The notes below the pieces were generated by a model. That model was not told where the DNA came from. It did no database searches and worked only from the letters and a program-made list of their open reading frames with translations. This document shows positions 21,290 to 34,338 of a stretch of DNA of 60,000 nucleotides, one piece after another. The position numbers and the translations under genes were made by a program. Numbering within the stretch: position 1 is the stretch's first letter; the number at the start of each line of letters is the position of its first letter. This DNA is from Gnetum montanum (lineage: Eukaryota > Streptophyta > Gnetopsida > Gnetales > Gnetaceae), in contig MNCI01011333.1 in assembly GCA_015680685.1 (NCBI GenBank), forward strand, positions 158,937 through 218,936, in the 5' to 3' direction.

Positions 21290-24167
21290 ATAGCCTTCTC
21301 ATGTCATGATTTCATGTAATTTTTCTTTTCCTCCTTCTACAAATGCTTTTAAGTGTTTTTCTTCTTTTTCCATTCTAACACCCAAGCATAATAATCTTAC
21401 CAATCCTTTCTTACGAATTAGTAGCTCCATTTGCATGTCCTTATCCACATTACTCCTAGCTAGAGAAACCTTCACTTAGAGGGAATTTCAATAATAAGAC
21501 CACTAGATCTCCTTCATGAACAAGTAATTATTATTACCCATATGAACTTCTTACAATCTTTAAGGCTTTTGACTTTGTTTGTTAACTCATTTTTCTTTAC
21601 CAAGGCCATAATTTATTCCCAAAAGAATTAATTTGAATGTTGCAACTCCCAAAATATGTTTACAAAAGATGTAATACATTTTGTAGCTCCTTCACATAGT
21701 CTCCATGAAACGGTCTCCACATTGGGAGGTAGTTTAGGAAATTCATTGAAATCAAAGTCTCATGAGGTGTTCCATTTTACTTTAGAAATTTTCATACACA
21801 ATAATACAAAAATATTGTAAACATTAAAAAATATTTAAAACATAAAAGTATTTAAAGCAAGTTAAAGCCATAGAAATCTTGTCATAAAACCATTAAAACT
21901 AAAAAAAATGCAAAATGAAAAAACAAAAATATTTTTTCTTACCAACATCAGGAGCTAACTGTTCTAGTTTATTAACAATGCCATTCATCATTTCCTCCAT
22001 AAACTCTGTCTTGTTTGATGCCTTCATCCAAGGTTTAGCATAGAATGTGGATGTAGATGTCTTTGTAGGAGGCTCATGCACTATAATGACTATAAAATTC
22101 AATACAGTTTACAACAAAAGTATATAAAATTTAAAATAAAAGTATAAATAACACCAAATTTACTAGGAAGATCATGACACAAGCCCATCAGAGGATTACC
22201 TTATGAAGAAAAATCACCTAAGATGAAATCCAAAACATCTAGTGCTTCCTAGGATGTCATTTCTTCTTCCTTGCATTGTTGGTCTTCTACAACAACAGCC
22301 TTGGTAACCAACTCTTGTTTCGTCCCTACAACAAATTGAAACTAACAAAAATAAAAAAAATTCATAAACATTTTTAGAAACAAAAATAGAACCAAGAAAA
22401 TAATACAATAACTAAAACATATAAAAAATATAAAAAAGGCATATACATACTTTTAATAGATTAGTTGACCTTGTTAAGCTTGATGGCCAACCTCTTACAT
22501 GCTGGCTAGTTAGCAACATGAATGTTTTCTTTAAATTGTGGCCTCATCATCTTTTCTCTAGTGGTGTCATATTCTTCTATGTTGGGGCTCTTTGCATTGT
22601 CATGCATAGCATGTGGCTCTATTGTTGTGTTGTTAGGGGAACAACAATGTACATCACTAACATTTTTAGTGGTAATAGATAGTGACTCTCCAACATCCTT
22701 CATGGTTGGGTGTTGGATATGCATCACCTAAGTAATGTGTTTAGCCCATAGCATGGAAAGTTGATAGGCATCATGTTCTACCAACTTTCTATCTCTCTTA
22801 ATCAATAATAACTCCATGAACCTTCTAAGGTATGTACTAAAGAATGTAAAATGCACATGGTATATAGAATCAAGGTTATTACAAAGTTTTTGAGTTTCAC
22901 CTCTTAAACTAGTAACCAAAAGGTAGCCCAAGAAAACTTAGTGTCATTGGTTAAGATCTTTTTCATAATCTAGGCTTTTTGAACCCCTATAGTTCTCTTC
23001 TATGATCGTAGCATGGGAAAGGCTCTAGAATAGAAAAGAGAATAAGTCTTGTTTGTCTCCTCAGCATCACACTTGCTAAATGAAAATATTGCACTAGAAG
23101 ATGATTTGAGCAAAGATTTTATTTCCTCTCTATGGCGTACATCCTTCCCTACTCTAACAACCACCTTGACACTACTAGAAGGTATGCAAAAAAGATCACT
23201 AAATATTGACTCATTAACACTTAATATAATAGGAAAATCATGAACATGAGTGATAAACTTGGTGATCCCTCACCAAAAGAGTCAATCATGTTTAACATAT
23301 TAGCTAATGATATGGATCTACTAGGTAGCATGAACAAGTTAAACAAACCTACATCAGTAATCCTCTATTGCATATCTATAGGAGCTTTATTTGTTAACTA
23401 TTCTTGTGTTTCATCTAATTCATCCCATTTAAGGAGAATCTTCTTCTCAATATGACCTAAAGTTATCATAGTGACGATAGACTCACACATAGAAGTTGTA
23501 ACATAAAATAGTTAGCCCATTAGTCTTTCACACCATAGACAATTACTAAAATCATAAAAAGCTATAAAAACTCAAAAAAGAAAACAAATACTAAAAACCA
23601 AAAATGATAAAAATGTTAGTTGTGTTTAAAAAATTTTCACTCACCAAGCTTAGGCAAAGCTAGAACCTTAGGCTAAACTTTTACATGGATTCCCAAATCT
23701 TGAAGAGCTCAAAATGCATGTGCATGATTGGTGGCTACATATTTTTGGTATAGGTGAGAATATCTCATGAAGTACCTATTAAAATTTGCATAAAGATATT
23801 TAAGCACTTGTACTCTTATGACCTTACCTTATCTAAAATCCTTAAAGGTTGTGTGGGCTACATCTAAGGTTTGGTCATTTTTCACCAATCCTCCATCATG
23901 CATCTTATATCTACAAAATAAAAACATGAAACTAGTTAAAACAAACAAAATGTTAAATTGAAACCAAGCTTACACTGCTAGTAGGTAGATAGTTCTAAGA
24001 GGATTCTAGAATAAAGTGTTTATTCTATGATCTAACATCAAAGTGTTGTTGGCATTGTATTGAGAGTATACTAGCATCTCCTAGATTTACAATAATTTTG
24101 AAAGCCCCACATAATATACGCTTTCATCTCATTCTATTTCTTTATGAGTCTTGGTATCATCCATCAT
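21290..24167 (-). pseudogene. Six-exon gene of unknown function, nonsense-riddled but splice-consistent
   Basis: Minus strand. Proposed exons (from the gene start, each given low-high) are 23,974-24,167, 23,645-23,910, 22,451-23,545, 22,164-22,325, 21,943-22,089 and about 21,290-21,779. The introns are 63, 99, 125, 74 and 163 bp, all GT...AG (donors GTAAGC, GTGAGT, GTATGT, GTAAAT, GTAAGA; T-rich acceptors ending TAG, TAG, TAG, TAG, AAG). Each junction keeps the reading phase, for example exon 1 to 2 as LLAV-YKMHDGG and exon 5 to 6 as APDVVKWNTS. Exon 3 holds a globular region (WDELDETQE; FPIILSVNESIFSDLFCIPS). Exons 5-6 are helical, Lys-rich and likely coiled coil (KTEFMEEMMNGIVNKLEQL). Stops at Trp/Gln codons and at least two frameshifts (about 23,450-23,250 and 21,550) mark it as dead. 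Its end abuts the LTR at 21,280. Family not recognised; a spliced transposon gene or a host gene are both possible. Confidence 0.6.
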
Positions 24168-24169
24168 AA

Positions 24170-25640
24170 ACTATAAGATGAAGTTAGAAGATCCTATCAC
24201 AAGTGTCCCTATGATTACGATTACAACACCTATGGCCAAGTATGACCACATTATCGCATCTCAATGTTCAAGCTTGTCCATAAAAACTCCAAAACTCTAT
24301 AACCAAAATCCAAAATTAACCAACACAAACCCTAGGGCTAGTAAAAGTCTTAGAAAATTTTTAAAAAGGTATGTTTAACCATGGATGCAAAGAACATAGC
24401 CAGAACAACCTAAATTCACCATCAATATTGTACTTATAGATGAAGGAAAAGCATAAAGTTTACCAAAATTTCAACCAAAAAACCCTTGTTTACAATTTAT
24501 TGACTATAATAAAATCATTGAAAAAAAATTTGAAAAAAATTCAAAAAAAATATAAACATGGTTTAGAATCCATTAACAATGAATCTTACATCCTACGAAA
24601 CCCATGATGTTGACCATATGTGATAACAAAATGTCAATGTTGTGAGTTTTTCAATTGAAAAATTGCAAAAATCTTAGAAAATCATAATCATAATGCTACA
24701 CTAGGCAAATAAAAAATCCATAAATTTTCCATTCAAAAAAAAATTCACATCCAAGATAGTTGAAAGACCTCAAATAATAATTCAATGATGTCAAAACTTA
24801 AAAATTACATTGCACATGAGCTAGAAAATATAACAAAATTTGACCAAAACTGGTAAAAATAGGCCATCAATGTTGTATATGGGTGTGGAAGAAAAATTCA
24901 AATCTCTATCACAAGATGCCCAAAAATCCCATTTGCAACATGATTGAAAAGCATAAATCTTAAATTTTATGTAGTTGAAATGAAAAATTTCAACTTAAGC
25001 AAGCCTAGATGTGGAAAAATGTTTTCATAATTTCATTGAAAATGAAGAAAATCTATGAAAATTTGGTACTTGATGATCATTGATGAAGATCCTTCACCTA
25101 CAAAAATATTTTAAAGCTTAGAAATAATTTGTACAACCTCCTCGGCCCCTTCCAATACTAGATCCCAACTCGTCAATCCAACATTCTTCACCATGAATGT
25201 CAAAACTCAAGAGTCTTGTCATAAATGGCTATTGAATGAAGCTTGAAACCCTAGAACTACTGCAACACTCTATACATGGGAGATGGATAAAAGCCAAAAT
25301 TATTTTAAAATGTTATGTATTTGGGTTTATAACCATAATCCTAGCCCCTACACACTGTACTTTGGAAATTAAGATGGATATAAGCTCAAATGTTGATTCA
25401 TTATGCAAAACTCCTCTCAAAATGCCTTACATGCTACCCATAAACTCCTTTGTAAGCCAAGAAAAATCCTCCACACACTGTGGTTGGCAAATAATCAAAG
25501 AAATTATCTTCACTCACTAGGTTATTATGAAAACTTCCACTTCTCTAGCTTCAACACTAACACATGTTCAATTTTTGGTGGTATTTTGACCCCATAAGAC
25601 TTGGGAAAAAAATTAAAACTTCCACATGTTTCCTAGAGGA
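24170..25640. other. AT-rich stretch with no supported gene
   Basis: It lies upstream of the minus-strand six-exon gene and may include its promoter. Short open frames at 25,236-25,597 show no family resemblance. No RNA gene was seen. Confidence 0.4.
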
Positions 25641-25739
25641 AATAAAGAAAGAAATATAGCCTATATTTTTTGTTTGTATTTATATTTTTAACTTCTTAGC
25701 CTTAATCATTGATTGTTAAGTTAATATTAACCATAGGTG

Positions 25740-27060
25740 GCTCCCATAGACCACTAGCCAAGATATTTTGAGATCTACATGCTTTAGATGAAAGATACGC
25801 TAAGAAACTAACCTCTATACACTTTAAAAATTAGGATTTAACTTCATATGTTGTTGATCCAAGTTCCACACATTGTGGTAGCATGTGAGGTAGCATGATG
25901 CACATAAGAAAATTACTATCTTGGTTCATATATTTCTCACATGAGTCCCACATATTGTGGCAATGTGTGGAGCAACATGTGAAGTAAAAACACATAATTT
26001 CCTTAGCCAATCTTGCTCATACACTACCTAGTCCCAAGACCTTGAAAAATAACAAAAAATCTCATACACTAAGTGTGAGAAAATTGACTAGAAAATTGAC
26101 CAAATACATTACACTTGGATGTGAAATTCACCTATGGGACCCCATCCATTGTTAGACTAGTCAAAATGATTAATAGGTGGTTCCCACCACCCTAGGTTTA
26201 TGCTACCAAGAGCCCCATATGCAAGGTAACAGAAAGTAACCAAAAAATGAAATGTCATATGCTATCAAAATTGGGTTCTTTACCCATATGCTACCCACAT
26301 GAGTCACACACATTATGCCAGTGTGTAGAGTAATGTGTTGAATAAAAACAAATAATTGACTTGGTCAGCATAGATCATATACTATCCACAATGCATAATG
26401 AACTACTTGAAAGATCCCACCAAATCTAGAAAAAATCCACAAAGTTTCTACAAGCTAAAAATCCATGCAAAAGTATCCACACACTGAGGGTTTTTGTTCC
26501 ACATGGTGGGAGTCTATCTGAGATGGTCCAAACACTGGGAATCCAAGTTCCACACATGGTGCTAGTGTGTGGGGTAGTGTGTGAGACATGCATCAATAAT
26601 CAACATGCTCAAAATTCCTCATAAGCTATAAGGTGGATCCTATAAGACCTAGAAAAAATCACCAAAAATCCTATACACTTTAGGTAGGAAATTAACCAAA
26701 AAAATTGAATTACATATGCCATTAAAACTATTTTTTAACATCATATGCTACTCCAAACTATCCAACATACTATGGTAGTGTATGGAAAACTAGCATGCCA
26801 TAACCTTGGCCAAACTTACCCATACACTATCTAGAATGGTTGAACAAGCCTTGAACCTCTCCTAAAAAGCCTAGATGTAGTCATGCAAAGCCAAACAAGT
26901 GATAAACTTGTTCAAAATTCCTCACAAGCTACAAATCTAGGCCCACATGTTGTGGGTGTAGTTAAGAAAGATTAGACATTTCCTACATAGGCCCCACATG
27001 CTATGAAAGTATCATATGATGCCCACACATTATGGAGATAGCCCCCACACACTGACAACA
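25740..27060. repeat. Field of dispersed CACACATTGTGG...TGTGTGG motifs
   Basis: A motif of the form 'ccacacat-tgtggtag-tgtg-gg-tag-tgtg' recurs at about 25,866, 25,948, 26,305, 26,552, 26,770 and 27,015. It is often followed within 150-250 bp by 'cctagaaaaaatc' or 'catacactatc' phrases. Several occurrences can fold (CCACACATTGTGG...). The units are too diverged for simple tandem alignment by eye. No coding strip is present. Confidence 0.5.
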
Positions 27061-27179
27061 TAAACGTTTAGCTTCTTGACTAGTGTGACCAAAAAATCAT
27101 TATTTTTTCCTTTTATAGCCTATTTAGACCTTTGCAAATTTTCGCCATACAAGAATCTAAATAACAAATCATTATTATT

Positions 27180-27960
27180 TAATATCATTTTTCACCTCAT
27201 TTCAAGTCATTTAACACTGTTTGACCTTGTTTTACATCACTCAATGTCATTTGATATCATTTGACATCATCTGGTATCATTTCAACATCATTTAGTGTTA
27301 TTTTATACTATTTGACCTCATTTTGCATCATTTTGACACCATTTTAGGTCATTTGACATTATTTGGTATCATTTGACATTATTTTGCATCATTTTGACAT
27401 CATTTGATGTCATTTTGACTTCATTTGATGTTATCTGACATATATTGATCTCATTTCAACATCATTTGATATCATTTTGACATCATTTGGTGTTATTTGA
27501 CATCTTTTTACCTTATTTCAACATTATTCAGTATCGTTTGACACTAAGTTGTATCATTTTGACATTATTGGGTATGTTCAACATCATTTGGTATCATTTT
27601 GACATCATTTGGTGTCATTTGACATCATTTTGTAACTTTTGGCATCATTTGACCTTGTTTGGTATTATTTTACCATAAATTAGCATCATTTGACATCATT
27701 TCGTGGTATTTGATCTTATTTAGATCTTATTTAGCCTCGTTTGACATCATTCTACATTAATTTGATCTCATTTGGCCCTTACGTATCCTTACTCTTCATC
27801 ATTTTGACATCATTCTGCATTATTTTTATCTCATTTGGCCCTTATTTACCCTTAATCTTCATCAAGTTGACATCATTTAGCCCTTTCTCTACCTTTTCTT
27901 AACCTTAATCCATCTTAGTTGACTTTAATTTATCATGTTGCAACCTCATTTTACCTTATC
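27180..27960 (+). repeat. Degenerate short-unit array (CATCATTTGACATCATTTGG-like)
   Basis: About 780 bp consist almost wholly of words such as CATCATTTGA, CATCATTTTGA, GGTATCATTT and GACCTCATTT with a basic period near 10-11 bp. The units are variable, indicating an old array. It lies just upstream of the Tat-type pol. Open frames within it (27,076-27,264, 27,487-27,678) are by-products of the repeat. Confidence 0.8.
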
Positions 27961-28129
27961 GTTCCTTGTTTTACTTTATGTTGAGCTTGTTTTGCTTTGT
28001 TATGATATATTAGTAAAGTACTCTGCATTTTTTTAACATTTTTTGATGATTATACTATACATATGCTAGTTAATATTATCTTTTGACATGTAGAATCCTA
28101 AATGGATCCTATGATGATGTTGAATGATC

Positions 28130-29320
28130 AATTAACCTAGAATGCATTGATCTTGAGCAGGGGAGCCTGTTTGGCCACATAGCCTCAATAGAGAAGTCAT
28201 TAGAATGGCCTAATTACATAGTCAAAACCCTTGAATTAGAATCCAAAGACATTACAGAGGATTCTCTAGTAAAATTCCTTATCATAAATCATAACAGTGA
28301 GGATAAAACCCTAAAATTAAGTTCCTCACTCAAATCCCATTTAACTGAAGATATCACCAAGGTCCTTTAAGATAATGTTAAGGCATTTGCATGGCCATAC
28401 AAAGATATGCCAAGAGTAGACCCATGCTTAGTTCAACATAACATCATACTTAACTATAGCATTAAGCCTATTAAATAGAAGGTAAAAAGGATTATACCAA
28501 ATTTGGCCCTAGTAATCAGTGATGAGATCAACAATCTTTATAAAGCTAGTTTCATCCAACCTCTTGCTTAAGATGATTAGATGTCTAACATAGTGGTAGT
28601 CCCTAAGAAGAATGGGAGAATTCATATTTTTATCAATTTCCATGACCTTAATAAGGTAACCATTAAAGATTATTTTCCTTTACCTAGTATTGATCAACTT
28701 ATCAGTACTATGGTTGGTCATGTCTTATTATCCTTTATGGATGGATTTTCAAGATATAACTAAGCTAGGATAAACCCAAATAATTAGTTGTATAAACTTT
28801 TCATGATCCCCAATGGAATCCTTTGTTAACAATGATTCAATTAAATCTAAAGAATGTAAGGTCAACCTATCAATGATCCATGACTTATATCTTTAGTGAC
28901 TATATGCTAGGCTTGCCTAATGATTATGTTGAGAATATAACTGTAAAGTCTAAGATGGTCAATAATCATGTACATGATCTAAACTCATTACTACAACATT
29001 TCCTAAAGCATGGATTTATATTTAATCACAAGAAGTGTGCCTTTAGTATTAAAACTAGTAAGATGCATGGTTTCATAGTATCCAAGATAGGGATATGAGT
29101 TAATCCTGATAAGGTTAAAGCCATAACCAATTTTTCATCACACAAAAATATTAAGAAGGTATGAGGTTTACAAGGTATATTACAATTTATTTGTAGGTTC
29201 ATCTCAAGGCTCATAGAAAAGCTACTATCCATGCAACACTTGGTCAAGAGGGGAGTTCCCTATGAGTGAACTGACCAATGTCAAGAAGCATTTAATGGTA
29301 TCAAGCAAGAGTTGGCCTAG
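28130..29320 (+). pseudogene. pol: Tat-lineage reverse transcriptase, decayed
   Basis: The strip opens with SLFGHIASIEKSLEWP-type sequence, then DITKVL.DNVKAFAWPYKDM (about 28,345), the start of RT in Tat/Ogre-type elements. RT blocks follow: MSNIVVVPKKNGRIHIFINF (28,581), DYFPLPSIDQLISTMVGHVLL and FMDGFSRYN (about 28,735). A frame change lies between 28,763 and 28,880. The catalytic box, normally YVDD before a VKSK motif in Tat elements, reads YVEN here (about 28,928), so both Asp are lost. The next block, LLQHFLKHGFIFNHKKCAFS, is well preserved. No gag was found upstream. Confidence 0.75.
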
Positions 29321-29329
29321 TTTCTTATC

Positions 29330-29960
29330 ATGTATTTCCCTTAGAAAGATAAATCATTTTATATATAGCTTTCAATATTTGAAATATTCATAGCCTCTTT
29401 GCTCTATTAAAAATGAGATGATAGAGCAGAGTTACCTATCTAGTACTTGAGCCATGCATTGGTAGCTTATGAGACCCAATACACTAAGGTCAAATAGCAC
29501 TGCTTAGCCTTAGTCTTCTCTTTGAAGAAATATAGAAATTATATCTTTAGGAGTCTAGGAAATTTCATATGCATATATAATGTACTAAGAGTCATAATGA
29601 CCAACATCTATGAGAGTAGCCAAATAGCTTGGTCAAAGGTAATAACAGCCAATTTTGACCTACATTACATCTCCCAAGCCTTAATGAAAGGTCAAGCTAT
29701 AGGTGCAAAATTGACCACTTCCTCAAATGAGGATAACGTAGCCATAAATCTTAAATTCCTCGATGAACATGTTAATGTTATCAATGATATACTTAAATAT
29801 TATGAAGCCATCATCCACTTTGATGAAGTTTCAATTGCACATGAAGCCAATGTTGTTGTCATCATAACACTACCCTCTAATGAGATCCAATCATTTTCCT
29901 ATCATTTTCAATTTCCATGTAGTAAGAACATAGCATAATAAAAAGGATCAATCAAATGGA
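29330..29960 (+). pseudogene. Tandem RNase H modules of Tat-lineage element, decayed
   Basis: The first RNase H runs about 29,330-29,720: a TQYTKVKQ-type block near 29,480, then WSKVITANFDLHYISQALMK, then KGQAIGAKL. The strip goes straight on into a second, archaeal-type RNase H: IIHFDEVSIAHEANVVVIIT (about 29,815), where active copies usually have FDGA, and QSFSYHFQFPCSKNIA (about 29,893). Two RNase H domains before integrase are diagnostic of the Tat lineage. The catalytic residues of the second module are degraded. Confidence 0.65.
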
Positions 29961-30399
29961 TGAATAGAGCTCTTGATCATAAATTCATGTGTCTAACAAT
30001 AAAAGATGATTCTCAACTAGTGGTCAACTAGGTAATTAAAGTTTATGCATGCAAAACTAAACATTTACAACACTACCATGACTTAGCCAAAACACTTATA
30101 CTGCAATATATAGATGTTATCATACAACACATTCTCTAAGTTGAGAACATGATAGATGATGCCACTACCATATTAGTCCTAAGTATGACACCTAATTTTC
30201 TTAGCAAGTTACCTTCCTTGATGAAAACTTGTGCTCTTTCCATCATGTAGAACACTCAAGACACCTCTATAGCCACCATTGATAATGTTCCTTAACAATA
30301 GTGGTATGATGACATCAATTTTTATCTTATGCATGGTGAACCTTCATAAAACCTAACTACAACTCAAAAGGACACTATACATAAATTATCAAAACAATA

Positions 30400-31540
30400 T
30401 GTCATTGTATCCAACAATACATTATGTCGAAGGTCCTATGATGGTGTATTGTTAGTATGCTTCGGTAAGATAGAATCCCATATGGTCTTAGAATAGCTTC
30501 ACGATGGCATATCTGAAGGACATATAGGATCTAGAGTAATGGCCACAAAGATTAGATGCTTAGGATACTACTAGTTTTATATGGCAAGTGATTGCTTATA
30601 GAAGGTAAAGACTTGTAACATCTATCAATGGTACAATCACCTAATACATGTGCCATTGACTAAGTTACACATCACTCAAATCACATGGTTGTTCTAATGA
30701 TGGGAAATTGATATAATTGGAAATATAACACCTAATTTTATTCCAAGACATAGCTTCATCATCATCACAACCAAGTATTTTACAAACTAGGATGAAGTTA
30801 TCCCTCTGAGGAAAACAACAATAAAAAAAGTTTGTAAATTCATCTTAGATAACATGGTATCTTTTTTTGGCCTACCTTTAATAATTTTCATAGATAACAA
30901 GCCATAGTTTAGTAGCCAAGGAATGTAAGCCTTTTATTAACAACTAAAGATTAAGCATTTCTTTCCATCACCCAATTATTCACAAGGAAACAACCAAGCT
31001 AAAGTAAGTAACAAGGTCATCATTAACTTGCTTAAGAAAATTTTACGTAATGGCAAGCATAAATTGAATGAACAACTCATGTATGTACTTTTGCCCTAAA
31101 GGACAATCTTTACAACCACAACTAGTGTCATTCCTTATAGTCTAGTTTATGGATCTAGAGCCATTTTTCCTCTTTAATTGAAGGTTCCATCCTTAAGGAT
31201 AGCTTTGTCTAAATTAATCAATGATGAGCATAACAATAAGCAACATACCATTGATCTTAATTTAGTGGAGGAATAATGAATACAAATTCTTGTTAACATT
31301 GAATGATATCAAGAGAGGTAGAAGCAATAACACCATCATGATCCAAATGGGCAAAAAGTCAAGAAAGAAGATCCTATCCTTAAAGTTATGCATGAACATG
31401 TAGACAAATTATTAGCCAACTAGGAAGGATGTTTTTTGGTTACCAAATCCTATGGCAATGAAGCATTCAAATTAGCAGATATGGATGGAAATAAATTTAC
31501 TAATCTAGTCAACCATTCCTATCTCAAGCCTTAGTATATT
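30400..31540 (+). pseudogene. int: Tat-lineage integrase, decayed
   Basis: The zinc-binding part is near 30,495 (LHDGISEGHIGSRVMATKIR, both His visible) and 30,610 (VKTCNIYQW, one Cys lost). The catalytic core shows WEIDIIGNITPNF (about 30,706, first Asp), LPLIIFIDNKPQFSSQGM (Q from TAG; about 30,870, second Asp) and SPNYSQGNNQAKVSNKVIIN (about 30,968), where the usual catalytic Glu of NGQAE is Lys. The C-terminal part reads through FKLADMDGNKFTNLVNHSYL to the stop near 31,531. Downstream I found no LTR. Confidence 0.7.
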
Positions 31541-31903
31541 TAACATTGAATCATTAACGTTGATAACTATAGGGGCCTACAACAACTAAGCCTACATAAC
31601 CTTCCATCTTTTTAGCATCTCAAAATACTACAAACTTTGTATGAATATATAAAACAAAAAATAAGGTTATCATGTTCTACCAATTGTAACCTATGATGGC
31701 CTATATTTGCTTCTTGTATCATGTAATGTTCTATAATAGCATGCATTCTTTGACTTGTTTTCTTATACTCTTGGAGTTGTATTTTCTTGTTAACCTTGGA
31801 GTGATTCTAGAGGTGTGACTCTTAGCAACGGTGAATTACTACATCATCTTGATGCATGAGGTTCAACTAGCTTCTTGGAGTTCTACAATTCTTCCATTAC
31901 CTT

Positions 31904-31906
<3 letters not shown>

Positions 31907-31942
<36 letters not shown>
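31907..31942 (+). repeat. (GA)18 microsatellite
   Basis: Uninterrupted GA dinucleotide run of 36 bp. Confidence 0.95.
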
Positions 31943-31944
<2 letters not shown>

Positions 31945-32082
31945 ACAAAGTGTTGGTTAGTTCAAACATCCTCAGGTAACCATTAGTTCAATCACAAAGC
32001 ATGAAGACCTCCTTACCAAGAAAAACATGTTACCACCATAACATTACCATGAATTCAACACATTTGGAATTCTCCATTACCC

Positions 32083-32178
32083 CATGTAAACATTTTTCAA
32101 TAGTGATTATAGCCATCATCTTATTCCACCCATATAAACATTTTTCAATAGTGATTATGGCCATCATATTATTCCAAA
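32083..32178 (+). repeat. 48-bp tandem duplication
   Basis: Copies 32,083-32,130 and 32,131-32,178 differ at only a few bases. Both contain AACATTTTTCAATAGTGATT. The 48-bp length keeps the surrounding open frame, but I see no sign that this frame is a gene. Confidence 0.85.
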
Positions 32179-32179
32179 C

Positions 32180-34338
32180 TCTTGACACCCCATTTTGATC
32201 CTATTTCATCATCGTGACTACTTCTTGGTACGATTTGACAACTACAAAATCAAATTTGTAGAGGAAGCATTGGTGATGAATCCACTAGGGTGTTTTACAT
32301 TCTCTATTGATATCTCTTGGGTTAATCTTCAAAAACATCAACAAAGAGGAACCAATGAAATACCTTCAGAAAATTTATGTGGCTAACAAAAAGCCTAGTA
32401 GCCAGAATCTACATTGTAATTTGGTAGAAATTCAAGAGTAGATGTAATTACCTTGTTTTTCCATAAAAAATACTACCCTATGGTCTTGTTGTAGCCAAGT
32501 TTTGGGTCACTTTTAATGTGTAAAAAGGAAATTTACAGACCATGAAATGTGAATTTTATATATGCTAGTGTGTGAGGGAAAATATACCAAAGCCTCTATT
32601 AATTTGCAACACAAAAGTCCAAAAATGCTAGTGGTCCATATGTTAGAATTCGAACCAAATCGTTCAAGGTTCTCCAAATCCTTCCAAGGCCCATGGATCT
32701 TGGAGTTAAAAATGTTTTGTACAAATCATTTCATTTTTTCAACACCAATTTTTGTTGTTGCTACAATAGGGTATATGATAAAATTTCCAAATCTAGGGCT
32801 TATAATTGACATACAAATTGCCACTAAATGCTTCATCAACTAAGTTTCAATGACACATCTTTGATTTCAAACACATAACTTTCTTTTTGTAAACTTACAT
32901 TGATGATATTGTTTGAGCAATATGTAGTAATAATTATGCTAGATGAAAAATTGAAAATTACAATCTAATCATCAAAGTTGTGGGGCTCCAACCATTCAAA
33001 ACCCCTATTAGCAACTAACTATATAAAAAAATCCACTAAAATCACTCAAGATACAATTGTATCAATGTACTATATTTAGATGAAGCATAGTCATGCTAAA
33101 ATAAAAACTCTTACAATATCGTAGTATCACCAACTAAAGCTAGGATGATACTACATTAAAATTTGATGCAGTACCATCTTGACTTTACTACCATTTTGGT
33201 AATAATGTAGAATGGGTGATGTCATTGTCATTGATCGAGGTTGAACCATTTTTACTTTTTTATGGTATTCTCGATTCTTACTTTGCTTTCTTTGGTTTCT
33301 AATTCACCCAACTAAAAATGTATTTCATGAAACTTTTAATAATTTCCTTTTATATTTAGTTTTAATAAATTAATAAGAATGTTTGAATTTTGTTATATTT
33401 GATAGTCACTAAGTACAAGAATGAAATAAACAATAGTTAGAAAAAAATGTTCATAAAAACTTACCAAATGATAAATGATGCCAAATTAAATGGAAAAATC
33501 CTATGGAAGAAAGTAGAAAAAATAAATTAATTACCTATAAATCATCATGTACACTATTATTTTATGCATGAAAGTTAACTTCCAGATAGTGGAGAGTTGT
33601 ATAAAAGGTAAGAATTACTTTAAAGAGTTAGAGAGGGGTAGAATAGCTATTTGTAAGTAATGCAAAAAGATATTTATTTATTTCATTTATTGAAATTTTT
33701 TAATACTTTTATGTTATGTCAATTTTTATTCTTTAGTTATGTCATATCATCATCATCATCCTAGTTATGCCATATATAGGTTTAAATATTCAATTTCTTT
33801 AATTTAAATATGTCCAATGTTATCAATAGGTATTTTAATTTAAATAGGTACTAAGTTATCAATAAATATACATCTGTTCATAATTATTAGTTTTTTATTT
33901 CCATGTTCTTTCATGACTAGGTAAATATTGATTAAAAGGATTTAAAAATTACAAAATTTTATTAGAAATCTCATCTTTTACATAAAGAGAAAATATGCTC
34001 AAGTTGCAAAATACCATTAAAAAATGAGAAGGGATGCTTCAAAAAAAGAAGGATTAAGATTTGTATGTTCTCAATGTGATGCTAAAGAAATAATTTGTTA
34101 TGAAACCTAGTTCAAAAATTCAAAATTGGAAATCAAAAGAAAAAAAATTATTGATTATGTATGACTAGATTTGAAAATGCTCAAATGTATATGTGCAAGT
34201 TCAAAATCAATTATCAAAATATACTATAATTGATTGGTGTGCAAAAATTTTTGAATAGATGTTTTGTTAAAGTCCACAACCAATTAGAGTCTAAGAAAGA
34301 TTGTAGAGATTTATGAATTGAAATTTGATAAGAAAAAA
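32180..34338. other. AT-rich stretch with no supported gene
   Basis: The longest open frame (32,562-32,843, plus strand) has no recognisable domain. No LTR ends, RNA genes or tandem repeats were recognised. Confidence 0.4.

Noticed and set aside
27076-27678. Two open frames as small proteins
   Set aside because: They are by-products of the short-word array, and their translations are low-complexity.
25740-27960. CRISPR-like or satellite array
   Set aside because: No constant repeat/spacer structure and strongly variable units. A plant nuclear context makes CRISPR implausible.
31907-31942. (GA)n run as a functional GAGA element
   Set aside because: It is an isolated microsatellite with no gene next to it. 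Only the repeat itself is supported.
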